This document shows positions 34,944-43,321 of a stretch of DNA of 64,000 nt, piece after piece (position 1 is the stretch's first letter; each line of letters opens with the position of its first letter). The notes below the pieces were generated by a model, which was not told where the DNA came from, did not search any database, and was given only the letters and a program-made list of their open reading frames with translations. The position numbers and the translations under genes are program-made. The stretch comes from Phycicoccus sonneratiae (lineage in GTDB: Bacteria; Actinomycetota; Actinomycetes; Actinomycetales; Dermatophilaceae). Location: assembly GCF_016887965.1 (NCBI RefSeq), contig NZ_JAFDVD010000022.1, positions 22,056 to 86,055 on the forward strand, given 5' to 3'.

Positions 34944-35580
34944 GCTCGCGCGCGAGGTTCTCCCGCGCGGCGGGCTCCCACACCCGACGGGCGTGCGCCG
35001 TGCGGTAGACGTGCGGGCGGACGAGGAACGGGCGCAGCACGTCCGTGCGGGCCCGGGCGTACATGGCGGCCGGGACGTGCTCGTACTCGGCCCGCACCTG
35101 CCGGCAGTACTCGTCGAACCGCTCGACGGGCGCCGCGAGGACCCACAGGTCGGCGTCGTGCAGCACCGGTCGGGCCGGGTCGACGACCTCGTCGCCGATC
35201 TCGTGCGCCTCGGTGTCGAGGACGAGGGTGACGACGCGGTCGACGACCCCCTCGGCCGGCCCGAGCGGCCCGAGCGCGCGGGCCGCGAGCGCGGCGCTGC
35301 GCCGCTCGTTGTCGTCCGCCACCCCGACCGCGTAGACCGCGTCGTGGAACCAGGCCGCGAGCAGTGCCGTCGCGCGGTCGAGCGGGCGCAGCCGGCCGGC
35401 CCGGGCCAGGGTGTCGACGGCGGCGAGGACCTCGGCGAGGTGGCGGAGGTCGTGGTAGTGCCGGTGCGGCTCGCCCCACCGGCCGACGAGGTCGGCGCCG
35501 ACGGCCGCGAGGGCCTCGCGTCCGGCCCCGGGCAGGGCCGGGCCACCGTCGGTGAGCCAGCGACCCTGCAGCGCGTGCAC
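34924..35580 (-). CDS. HD-domain protein, predicted metal-dependent hydrolase
   Basis: 218 residues. Metal-site motifs are RHYHDLRHL near residue 44, WFHDAVY near 81 and HDADLWVL near 145, the pattern of HD phosphohydrolase-like proteins. The GTG at 35580 is chosen because CACAGT ends 7 nt upstream; a GTG at 35616 would add 12 residues. It overlaps the end of the DUF4031-Nudix gene tail to tail. Confidence 0.8.
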   Translation of the reverse strand: MHALQGRWLTDGGPALPGAGREALAAVGADLVGRWGEPHRHYHDLRHLAEVLAAVDTLARAGRLRPLDRATALLAAWFHDAVYAVGVADDNERRSAALAARALGPLGPAEGVVDRVVTLVLDTEAHEIGDEVVDPARPVLHDADLWVLAAPVERFDEYCRQVRAEYEHVPAAMYARARTDVLRPFLVRPHVYRTAHARRVWEPAARENLARELTRLAG

Positions 35581-35626
35581 CCGGCCCACTGTGGCAGAGG
35601 ACGGTCCCGGCGTCACCTGCCGCCTC

Positions 35627-37567
35627 TCAGGTTCCGGGGCGGCTGCGCTCCCAGGCCCGCGCGTACCGGCTGCCCGTCGCGAGGAGCAGGAGCCCCGTGG
35701 CGATGAAGGCCACCGAGCGGAGCACGCCGTCGAGGGCGGCGAGGTCGAAGAGGAAGAGCTTGGCGACGGCGACCGCGCTGAGGAGCAGCCCGCTGCGCAG
35801 CGCGAGGTCGGAGTCGCCCGGACGGTCGAGGGAGTGCAGCAGCAGGGCCGCTGCGGCGGCCATCCACGTCACCGTGGCGACTGCGTGACCGGCGGTGAAG
35901 CCGAGCTCCGGGGCGGCGAACCGCTCGCCCGCGAGCGTGCCGGCGCTGACGAGAGCCGTTGCGGTGGAAGCCAGCCCGACCACCCAGGCGATGACCTGCG
36001 CCACCAGGCGCACCTCGGTCGGGACGCCCCGGACGCTGGCCGTGGCCCACCACGCGAGCGCGACGACACCACCGGCGAGGACGCTGTCGACGAAGGCCAC
36101 GGGCAGGTCGTGCCGCGACGCGAGGTCGACGGAGACGACGGCGAAGGGGTGCTGGACCCAGGCGAGGAGGGCGAGGGCGGCGACGCCGGAGCCGATGCCC
36201 AGCGAGATCCGCGACCGGGTGACGCCGGCGACCGCGAGGTGGGCGAGGGCGAGGAGCAGCAGGCCGGTGCCGACGAAGCCGTCGGGCGCGCCGGAGACCA
36301 CCGCGAGCACGGCGGAGACGGCCCCGCCGACCCCTGCGGTGACGACGAGGTGCGGGGCCACCGGCCCGACCGGGCTGCGGCCGAGCACCGTCGCCCCGAG
36401 CAGCAGGACACCGGCGACCGCGACGTGCGCGACGGTGGCGAGCGTGCCGCCCTGCGCGGTGTCGACCGCGAGGGCGCCGACGAGGACGAGGGCCAGCGCG
36501 GCGCTCGAGGCGACGTCACCGCCGTCGCGGCGCACCGAGACGGCGGAGGTGGCGAGGGTGGCGAGCAGCACGACGAGGGCGACGACGAGCAGCGCGACCC
36601 GTCCGTCGCGCCCGGTGGCGAGACCGGCACCGGCGAGCAGCGAGACGGAGACGGGCAGCGAGCGGCTGACGGTGAGCAGCGGCACGCTCCGGTCGCCCCC
36701 GGCCCACCAGCCCGCGACGGCCAGCACGCCGAGCACCGCCGAGAGGAGCCAGCCCGCCTCACCGGCGACGACCGGCGAGAGGGCCCCGGCCCCGGCGACC
36801 ATGAGGACGGCGAGCAGCTCGCTGCGCCAGCGCCGGGCGACGGCCAGGCCGGCGACGGCGACGGCCGTGCACAGCACGAGCCCGAGCACCGGCGGGATCC
36901 ACCCGTAGTACGCGGTGACGGCGACGACGTCGAGGTAGGCGGCGGCGGCGCCGGTCGCGACGAGGGCCACCGGCGCGCTCCCCACGGGAGAACCCAGGCC
37001 CCGCTCGTGCGCCCCTCCACGCACGCCGAGGCCGCCGAGCACCGCCGCGAGGAACGCACCGGCCGTGACCCTCGCGCCCGGCCCGAACCAGCCGTGCCGG
37101 ACCGCGAGGACGAGGAGCATCGCGACCCCCGAGAGGGTTACGACGGCACCGGAGACGGCGAGGACGCGGGTCACCGCGCCCTCGCGCCGGTACCAGGGCG
37201 GCGTCGGTTCGGCGGGCAGCAGCCCACCGATCCCACCGCCGGTGGGAACCGGGCCGGTCCCTCCCCGGACCGACCCGGCCCACGCGGTGGCCGGGGTGGC
37301 ACCTCCCTGCGGAACCGCCCCGACCACGACCGGCACCCCCGCCGCCGGCTGCCCGGCCGGCTGCGGGGGTGCCGCGGGCCCCGCGGACGGGACCCGTGCG
37401 GTGGAGGGCCGCACGGCCGCCGCGGGCGTGGTGCCCGCCATCGGGGTGACGGCGCCACGCTCGAGCTCGGCCCGCATCCGGGCCAGCCCGTTGCCGACGG
37501 AGTACATCCGCTGCATCGCGTCGGCGAACTCGCGCTCGAGGCGCGCCACGTCATCCCGCTGGGTCAT
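35627..37567 (-). CDS. DUF2339-type polytopic membrane protein
   Basis: 646 residues. The N-terminal 40 form a coiled-coil-like helix (LEREFADAMQRMYSVGNGLA), followed by a long Pro/Ala/Gly linker to about 130. The rest is some 18 or more hydrophobic segments. The end region KLFLFDLAALDGVLRSVAF is the characteristic DUF2339 motif. The function of this family is unknown; a role in membrane or cell-wall homeostasis is only a guess. Confidence 0.82.
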   Translation of the reverse strand: MTQRDDVARLEREFADAMQRMYSVGNGLARMRAELERGAVTPMAGTTPAAAVRPSTARVPSAGPAAPPQPAGQPAAGVPVVVGAVPQGGATPATAWAGSVRGGTGPVPTGGGIGGLLPAEPTPPWYRREGAVTRVLAVSGAVVTLSGVAMLLVLAVRHGWFGPGARVTAGAFLAAVLGGLGVRGGAHERGLGSPVGSAPVALVATGAAAAYLDVVAVTAYYGWIPPVLGLVLCTAVAVAGLAVARRWRSELLAVLMVAGAGALSPVVAGEAGWLLSAVLGVLAVAGWWAGGDRSVPLLTVSRSLPVSVSLLAGAGLATGRDGRVALLVVALVVLLATLATSAVSVRRDGGDVASSAALALVLVGALAVDTAQGGTLATVAHVAVAGVLLLGATVLGRSPVGPVAPHLVVTAGVGGAVSAVLAVVSGAPDGFVGTGLLLLALAHLAVAGVTRSRISLGIGSGVAALALLAWVQHPFAVVSVDLASRHDLPVAFVDSVLAGGVVALAWWATASVRGVPTEVRLVAQVIAWVVGLASTATALVSAGTLAGERFAAPELGFTAGHAVATVTWMAAAAALLLHSLDRPGDSDLALRSGLLLSAVAVAKLFLFDLAALDGVLRSVAFIATGLLLLATGSRYARAWERSRPGT

Positions 37568-37592
37568 GGCGAGAACCCTGCCGGGCGCACGG

Positions 37593-37639
37593 ACGGGGCG
37601 CCTGAGTACGGGGACTCATCCCGTCCTCAGGCGCCCCGT
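37593..37639. terminator. Terminator of the htrA gene
   Basis: ACGGGGCGCCTGAG (37593-37606) and CTCAGGCGCCCCGT (37626-37639) form a perfect 14-bp stem. It lies 14 nt after the protease stop on the minus strand and before the DUF2339 start. Confidence 0.85.
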
Positions 37640-37652
37640 GGGGCCGCGGCGG

Positions 37653-39071
37653 TCAGCCGCCGCTGGTGTCGCGCGCGACGAGGGTCGCGTCGACCTCGAT
37701 GCTCTTGCCGCCGCGCAGGACCGTCAGCTTCACGGGGCTGCCCACGGTCTGCTCGCGGACGTAGCCGACGAGCGACTCCGCGGAGTCGACCGGGTCGCCG
37801 TTCACCGCGACGATGACGTCGCCCTTCTGGAGACCGGCCTTCGCCGCGGGCGTCCCGGCACCCACCGACGTCACCTCGGCACCGGCGCGGGTCGCCGAGC
37901 CGTCGGAGGCGGTGCCGTTCTGCGGGGTCACGCCGAGGTAGGCGTGCTGGGCCGTCCCGGTGTCGATGAGCTGCTTGGCGATCGACTGCACCTCCGCGAC
38001 GGGGATGGCGAAGCCGATGCCGATCGACCCCGACTGCCCGCCGGAGGACGCCCCGAGCGAGGCGATCGAGGAGTTGATGCCGACGAGCCGGCCCGAGGAG
38101 TCGACGAGCGCGCCGCCGCTGTTGCCGGGGTTGATCGCCGCCGAGGTCTGGATGGCGTTGGTGACGACCGGTTCGGCGGAGGACTGCTGCTGCTGGAACC
38201 CGCCGTTGAACGGGTCCTGCTGCTGCTGCGAGTCGTCCTCGGCCTGGGTGGTCACCGGGCGGTTGAGGGCGCTGACGATGCCCGTCGTCACGGTGCCGGC
38301 GAGCCCGAGCGGGTTGCCGACGGCCATGACCGGGTCACCGACCTTCAGTGCCTCGGAGTCGCCCATCGCGACCGGCGTGAGCTCGGAGGGGGCCTTGTCG
38401 ATGGTGATGACCGCGAGGTCGGTCGAGGGGTCGGTGCCCCGGACCTGTGCGGAGTAGGTGCGGCCGTCGGCGAGGGTCACCTGGAGCTTCTGCGCGCCGC
38501 TGACGACGTGGTTGTTCGTCACGACGTGACCGGAGCCGTCGATGATGACGCCGGAGCCCTGCGCCGTGCCCTGGGCGAGCTGCGCGGTGATCGCGACGAC
38601 GCTCGGGGAGACCGCGGCGGCCGTGGCCGTCCAGTTCGGCGCCGAGGCGTCGGCCTGGGTCACCGGCCCGGTGTCGGTGCCGCGACCCAGCTGCGTGGAG
38701 GACGACGCAGAGGAAGGGGACTGCGTGTCGTCCCACAGCCGGGTCGCGGCCACCGTGCCGCCCGTGGACAGGAGGGCGGCGAGGACCGCGACGGCGGTGA
38801 GCTCCGCCGTGCGGCGACGTCCGGTGCCCCGGGAGGGGGTGCCCGGGGCACCGGACGGCCCCGACGGTCCGTACGGCCCCGACGGAGGGGGAGGGGCCAT
38901 CGGACCGGACGGGGCGTTCTGGGGGAACGGTGCCTGCGGCACCGGGGCGGTCGGCGCGGCCTCGCCCGTCGGACGGGGGGTGGTCGTCGTTCCGCCGTGG
39001 GGCGTGTACCACTGGGGGGTCGGCCACTGCTGGCCGGACCGGTCCGGGGTGGGGGGCTGCTGGTCGCTCAT
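37653..39071 (-). CDS. HtrA/DegP-type membrane-anchored serine protease (PepD-like)
   Basis: 472 residues. A cytoplasmic Pro/Gly-rich N-terminus (1-85), one membrane helix (about 90-108), a trypsin-like domain with His188 (VTNNHVV), Asp218 (STDLAVI) and Ser318 (NPGNSGG), and a PDZ domain (about 370-465). It degrades or refolds damaged proteins outside the membrane. A Gln-rich insert (about 278-299) sits before the active Ser. AGGAG precedes the ATG. It lies directly downstream of an MprA/MprB-like system, the same order as mprA-mprB-pepD in Mycobacterium. Confidence 0.93.
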   Translation of the reverse strand: MSDQQPPTPDRSGQQWPTPQWYTPHGGTTTTPRPTGEAAPTAPVPQAPFPQNAPSGPMAPPPPSGPYGPSGPSGAPGTPSRGTGRRRTAELTAVAVLAALLSTGGTVAATRLWDDTQSPSSASSSTQLGRGTDTGPVTQADASAPNWTATAAAVSPSVVAITAQLAQGTAQGSGVIIDGSGHVVTNNHVVSGAQKLQVTLADGRTYSAQVRGTDPSTDLAVITIDKAPSELTPVAMGDSEALKVGDPVMAVGNPLGLAGTVTTGIVSALNRPVTTQAEDDSQQQQDPFNGGFQQQQSSAEPVVTNAIQTSAAINPGNSGGALVDSSGRLVGINSSIASLGASSGGQSGSIGIGFAIPVAEVQSIAKQLIDTGTAQHAYLGVTPQNGTASDGSATRAGAEVTSVGAGTPAAKAGLQKGDVIVAVNGDPVDSAESLVGYVREQTVGSPVKLTVLRGGKSIEVDATLVARDTSGG

Positions 39072-39135
39072 CGCCGGTGGTCTCCTTCTGCTCGACTGCA
39101 CCCCACCCAACGCCCCCGAGGTGGGCGCGGGCTGG

Positions 39136-40584
39136 TCAGCGGCTGGGAGTCCGCTGTGCGAACCGGACGACGAAGGTCGCGCCCCCGCCGGGGGTCTCGG
39201 CGACGCCGACGCGACCCCGGTGGCCGGCCACGATGGCCGCGACGATGGCCAGGCCCAGCCCCGTGCCGCCGCCCTGGCCGCGACCGCGCGAGGGGTCGAC
39301 GCGGAAGAAGCGCTCGAAGACCTTCGTCGCGATGTCGGGCGGTACGCCGGGTCCGTGGTCGCGCACCTGCAGCACCGACTCGTCGCCCTCGTGGCCGACG
39401 ACGACCTCGACGGGCGTGCCGGTCGGGGTGTGCCGCAACGCGTTCGCCACGAGGTTGGTGACGACCTGACGCAGCCGGGCCTCCGAGCCGCGGACGACCG
39501 TGGGCTCGACGCCGCCGGTCAGGCCGACGAGGGAGATGCGCCGCTCGGGCGCCCGGGCGCGTGCGTCGGCCACCGCGTCGGCGGCGAGGACGGTGAGGTC
39601 GACGTCGGTGTGCTCGACCTCGGGCTCCTCGTCGAGGCGGGCGAGGGTGAGCAGGTCCTCGACGAGCTCGCCCATCCGTCCGGACTCGGCCTCGATGCGG
39701 GCCATCGCCGATCCGACGGCCTCGGGGTCGCGGACCGCGCCCTGGCGGTACAGCTCGGCGTACCCGCGGACGGTGGCCAGCGGGGTGCGCAGCTCGTGGG
39801 AGGCGTCGGCGACGAACTGGCGCATCCGGTCCTCGCTGGCCTCGCGCACCGCGAACGAGGACTCGACCTGGCTGAGCATCACGTTGAGGCTGCGCGAGAG
39901 CGAGGTGACCTCGTCGTCGGCCTGGCGCACCGGGACGCGCTGGGTGAGGTCGCCCTCGGCGATGGCGGCCGCGGTGTCCTCGATGCGGCGCAGCGGCCGG
40001 AACGCCCGGCGCACCGCGAAGTGGCCGAGGACGAGGGAGAGGACGAGGGCCACCGTGCCGAGCAGTGCGGTGGACACGAGCAGCCGGGTCACGGTGTGCG
40101 ACACCGGCTCCAGCGGCACCCCGACGGCGACGACGGCGTCGGTGCCGCTGACCCGCGCCGCGATGAAGCGCCAGCGCAGCCGGCTCTCCTGCGACCCGAC
40201 GGTGAACGGCTCCTGGTCGGTGACGCGCGGGTCGTCGGCGTCGAGGAGCGGGACGGCCGGTGAGACGGACGAGCCCGTCGGGAGCTTCGGGACCGCCTGC
40301 TGGTCGCCGCTCTGGAGGACGACGGCGTAGCTCGTGGGCAGCACGTCGGCGTCGCCGCGCCGCAGGTCCGACAGGGCCTGGGTGGCGACCGGCTGGAGCA
40401 CGCTGCGCAGCTCGGAGTCGACGCGGTCGTCGAGGTCGCTCTTGAGGAGGTAGGCCGTGATGAGGCTCGTCGAGAGCAGGGCCGCGCCGACGAGGACGCC
40501 GACGATGAGCAGCAGGCGGGTGCGCAGCGGCACCGCCTCGAGCCGGGTGACGACCCGGGCGACCGGCCGGGACGGCGGTGCCAT
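39136..40584 (-). CDS. Sensor histidine kinase, MprB-like
   Basis: 482 residues. Two membrane helices (about 22-47 and 167-191) enclose an outside sensor domain, followed by HAMP (192-245), phospho-His263 (ADASHELRTPLA), N box NLVANALRHTP, and G boxes DHGPGVP and GTGLGLAI. The layout is that of stress-sensing kinases that control envelope genes. The ATG overlaps the regulator stop by one base, so the proteins are made together. Confidence 0.92.
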   Translation of the reverse strand: MAPPSRPVARVVTRLEAVPLRTRLLLIVGVLVGAALLSTSLITAYLLKSDLDDRVDSELRSVLQPVATQALSDLRRGDADVLPTSYAVVLQSGDQQAVPKLPTGSSVSPAVPLLDADDPRVTDQEPFTVGSQESRLRWRFIAARVSGTDAVVAVGVPLEPVSHTVTRLLVSTALLGTVALVLSLVLGHFAVRRAFRPLRRIEDTAAAIAEGDLTQRVPVRQADDEVTSLSRSLNVMLSQVESSFAVREASEDRMRQFVADASHELRTPLATVRGYAELYRQGAVRDPEAVGSAMARIEAESGRMGELVEDLLTLARLDEEPEVEHTDVDLTVLAADAVADARARAPERRISLVGLTGGVEPTVVRGSEARLRQVVTNLVANALRHTPTGTPVEVVVGHEGDESVLQVRDHGPGVPPDIATKVFERFFRVDPSRGRGQGGGTGLGLAIVAAIVAGHRGRVGVAETPGGGATFVVRFAQRTPSR

Positions 40585-41297
40585 CAGGCCTGCGGGGGCA
40601 GCCGCAGGACGTACCCGACGCCGCGCTTGGTGTGGATGAGCGAGGGCGTGCCCTCGACGTCGATCTTGCGGCGCAGGTAGGAGATGTAGGACTCGACGAT
40701 GCCGGACTCGCCGCGGAAGTCGTAGTCCCACACGTGGTCGAGGATCTGCGCCTTGGACAGCACCCGGTTGGGGTTGAGCATGAGGTAGCGCAGGAGCTTG
40801 AACTCGGTGGGGCTGGTCTCGATGACGCGGGTGCCGCGCCGGACCTCGTGGCTGTCCTCGTCGAGCTCGAGGTCCTCGAACCGCAGCACGGGGCGGTCCT
40901 CCTCGAGGTCCCCGCGGGTGCGCCGGAGGACGGCGCGGATGCGGGCGACGACCTCCTCGAGGCTGAACGGCTTCGTCACGTAGTCGTCGCCCCCGACGGT
41001 GAGGCCCTTGATCTTGTCGTCGACCGAGTCGCGGGCGGTGACGAAGACGATCGGCAGCTGCCGGCCCTGGTCGCGCAGCCGGCGGGTGACGGTGAAGCCG
41101 TCCATGTCGGGGAGCATGACGTCGAGGACGCAGAGGTCGGGCTGGTGGTCGTCCGCGACGCGCAGGGCCTCCGAGCCGCTCGCCGCCGTCGCGACGTCGA
41201 ACCCGGCGTAGCGCAGCGAGGTCGCGAGGAGCTCGCGGATGTTCGGCTCGTCCTCGACGACGAGGAGCCGGGCCTCGGGGGGCTGGGTGGCGGTCAC
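40584..41297 (-). CDS. OmpR-family response regulator, MprA-like
   Basis: 237 residues. Receiver domain with acceptor Asp59 (VLDVMLPD), Glu16-Asp17 pocket and Lys109; winged-helix domain about 135-232 (TSPTEFKLLRYLM...VLSKAQILDHVW). GAGACT (41305-41310) ends 7 nt before the GTG, so the mRNA is probably leaderless. Upstream direct repeats (41327-41346) may be its own binding site. Confidence 0.93.
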   Translation of the reverse strand: MTATQPPEARLLVVEDEPNIRELLATSLRYAGFDVATAASGSEALRVADDHQPDLCVLDVMLPDMDGFTVTRRLRDQGRQLPIVFVTARDSVDDKIKGLTVGGDDYVTKPFSLEEVVARIRAVLRRTRGDLEEDRPVLRFEDLELDEDSHEVRRGTRVIETSPTEFKLLRYLMLNPNRVLSKAQILDHVWDYDFRGESGIVESYISYLRRKIDVEGTPSLIHTKRGVGYVLRLPPQA

Positions 41298-41326
41298 GAC
41301 TCCCAGTCTCGGGGCCGTTCCTGAGA

Positions 41327-41346
41327 GTCGGCTGGACGTCGACTGG
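41327..41346. promoter_or_regulatory. 11-bp direct repeats upstream of the MprA-like gene
   Basis: GTCGGCTGG (41327-41335) and GTCGACTGG (41338-41346) repeat with an 11-bp period. They lie 17-36 bp beyond the -10 of the regulator gene. OmpR-type regulators bind such tandem half-sites, so this may be an autoregulatory site. Confidence 0.5.
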
Positions 41347-41370
41347 GTGTTTCGCCCCGGACCCGCCCGG

Positions 41371-42153
41371 TCAGTAGCTGTTGCCGTCGTACTCGTAGTC
41401 GTAGGAGGAGGACGAGCTGTCGGTGGCGATGCCCCACGCGATGAGCCCGATGAAGGCCAGCACGGTGATGCCGATGCCGACGGCGAAGGCGATCCAGCCG
41501 GCGCGGGTCATCCGGCGCGAGCCCTCGGGGTCGCTGTCCTGCTTGGTCAGTCCGATGATGCCGAGGACGAGCGAGGGGATGTTCAGGACGCCGCAGCAGA
41601 AGAGGACGGCGACGCCCGAGAGGATCGTGAGGACGAGCGCACCGGTGTTGCGCTGCGGGACGCCGTAGACCGATGGCGCACCGGCGTACGGGTACGGCCC
41701 CGGGGCGGCGTACGGCGCCTGGCCCGCCGGGCCGGGACCCGGCGGCGGGGTCTGGGGCGGGTACGCGCCGTAGGGGGAGGGGTCGGCCGGCGGTGGGGTG
41801 TACCCACCGGTCGGCGCGCCCCACGGCGGCGGGGCCGGGGCCGGGCCGGGCGGGGTGGGCGGGCCGTCGGCGGGGGCGCCGTAGGCCGGCCGGTCGTAGC
41901 TCGGCTGCTCGTAGCTGGGGGTCGCGTAGGTCGGCTGCGAGTAGCTCGGCGCCTCGTAGCCGCCGGAGGGCGACTCGAAGGCCTGCGTCGCGCTCGGGTC
42001 GACGACCTGGGTGTCGTCGGCGGCCGGGGTGGGGGCGGGCCCCGGGTCGTCCGCGGGAGCGGTGTCGGCGGGGTCGGCGGTGTCGTCGGCGGGGTCCTCG
42101 GGGAGGGGCGGCGGCGCCGTGGGGTCGCGGAACTCGTCGTCGCTCGTGCTCAC
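41371..42153 (-). CDS. DUF4190 membrane protein with proline-rich N-terminus
   Basis: 260 residues. The first about 170 are Asp/Pro/Ala/Tyr/Gly-rich with repeated SYxQPSY-like units and no fold. Then NTGALVLTILSGVAVLFCCG and WIAFAVGIGITVLAFIGLIA (each cited as a segment) form two membrane helices of a DUF4190 domain. The tail ends SSSSYDYEYDGNSY. The function is unknown. It is separate from the two-component genes by 73 nt. Confidence 0.75.
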   Translation of the reverse strand: MSTSDDEFRDPTAPPPLPEDPADDTADPADTAPADDPGPAPTPAADDTQVVDPSATQAFESPSGGYEAPSYSQPTYATPSYEQPSYDRPAYGAPADGPPTPPGPAPAPPPWGAPTGGYTPPPADPSPYGAYPPQTPPPGPGPAGQAPYAAPGPYPYAGAPSVYGVPQRNTGALVLTILSGVAVLFCCGVLNIPSLVLGIIGLTKQDSDPEGSRRMTRAGWIAFAVGIGITVLAFIGLIAWGIATDSSSSSYDYEYDGNSY

Positions 42154-42274
42154 GGTGGTGGGTCCCCTCGGTGTCGGTCGCCGGCCTCGACCGGCCGCCG
42201 CGCACGAGGGTAGCGCCCGGCCCGCACCGCCGGGCGCGATCGCCGGGGTCCGCCGCCCGTGTCAGGATCGGGGG

Positions 42275-43213
42275 ATGAGCCGTGCGCTGCCGCAGGTCGA
42301 GGCCGACCCCTCGCTCCCGTCCCGGGTCACCGTGTACGAGGTGGGTCCGCGCGACGGCCTCCAGAACGAGTCCGCCGTCGTGCCGGCCGCCGACAAGGCC
42401 GAGTTCGTGCGCCGGCTGGCCGCCGCCGGGCTCGGCACGGTCGAGACGACCTCCTTCGTCGACCCGCGCTGGGTGCCGCAGCTCGCCGACGCCGAGGAGG
42501 TCCTCGGGCTGCTCGGCGACGACGGGCTCGGGCCGCGCCGCCCGGTGCTCGTGCCCAACGTGCGGGGCCTGGACCGGGCCCTGGCCGCCGGGGTGGGCGC
42601 CGTCGCGATCTTCGGCAGCGCCACCGAGACCTTCGCGCGCAAGAACCTCAACCGCACGGTCGAGGAGTCGGTGGCGATGTTCGCCCCCGTCGTCGAGCGG
42701 GCCCGGGCCGAGGGGCTCTGGGTGCGGGCGTACGTGTCGATGTGCTTCGGCGACCCGTGGGAGGGGCCGGTGCCCGTGGCGCAGGTCGTCGACGTCTGCC
42801 GCCGGCTCATGGACCTCGGCTGCGACCAGCTCTCGCTCGGGGACACGATCGGGGTGGGCACGGTCGGCCACGTCCACCGGCTGCTCGACGCCCTCGGGGC
42901 GGGCGGCATCGGGCCGGAGCGGGTCGGGGTGCACTTCCACGACACCTACGGGCAGGCCCTCGCCAACACGCTGGCCGCGCTGCGCGACGGCGTCACCGTC
43001 GTCGACGCCTCCGCCGGCGGCCTGGGCGGCTGCCCGTACGCGAAGTCGGCGACCGGAAACCTCGCCACCGAGGACCTCGTGTGGACCCTCGACGGTGCCG
43101 GCGTCGAGACGGGCATCGACCTCGACGCCCTCGTCGAGACCTCCGCGTGGATGGCCGGCCGGCTCGGGCGTCCCTCGCCCTCGCGCGTCGTCAGGGCGCT
43201 GACCGGCGGCTGA
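42275..43213 (+). CDS. mvaB: Hydroxymethylglutaryl-CoA lyase
   Basis: Splits HMG-CoA into acetoacetate and acetyl-CoA in leucine breakdown. 312 residues, a TIM barrel of the DRE-TIM family. VYEVGPRDGLQNE binds the metal and substrate, VHFHDTYGQALAN carries the metal His residues, and GGLGGCPYAKSATGNLATED holds the catalytic Cys and the C-terminal lid. CAGGAT ends 6 nt before the ATG (leaderless). No leucine-catabolic partner gene lies beside it, although an acyl-CoA dehydrogenase lies 40 kb away. Confidence 0.92.
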   Translation: MSRALPQVEADPSLPSRVTVYEVGPRDGLQNESAVVPAADKAEFVRRLAAAGLGTVETTSFVDPRWVPQLADAEEVLGLLGDDGLGPRRPVLVPNVRGLDRALAAGVGAVAIFGSATETFARKNLNRTVEESVAMFAPVVERARAEGLWVRAYVSMCFGDPWEGPVPVAQVVDVCRRLMDLGCDQLSLGDTIGVGTVGHVHRLLDALGAGGIGPERVGVHFHDTYGQALANTLAALRDGVTVVDASAGGLGGCPYAKSATGNLATEDLVWTLDGAGVETGIDLDALVETSAWMAGRLGRPSPSRVVRALTGG

Positions 43214-43254
43214 CCGCGCAGCACCGCGACCGGGCAGGACGCCCCGGGTGCGGC

Positions 43255-43275
43255 TGTGAGTTCGGTGTGAGTTCG
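43255..43275. promoter_or_regulatory. 11-bp direct repeats upstream of a membrane-protein gene
   Basis: TGTGAGTTCG occurs at 43255-43264 and 43266-43275, an exact repeat with an 11-bp period. It lies 35-55 bp before the -10-like GATGAT (43310-43315). This is the spacing of an OmpR-family activator site. Confidence 0.5.
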
Positions 43276-43321
43276 TCCCGGTCCGCTGCCCGGACGCCGA
43301 CGGTGAGCGGATGATGGCGCC

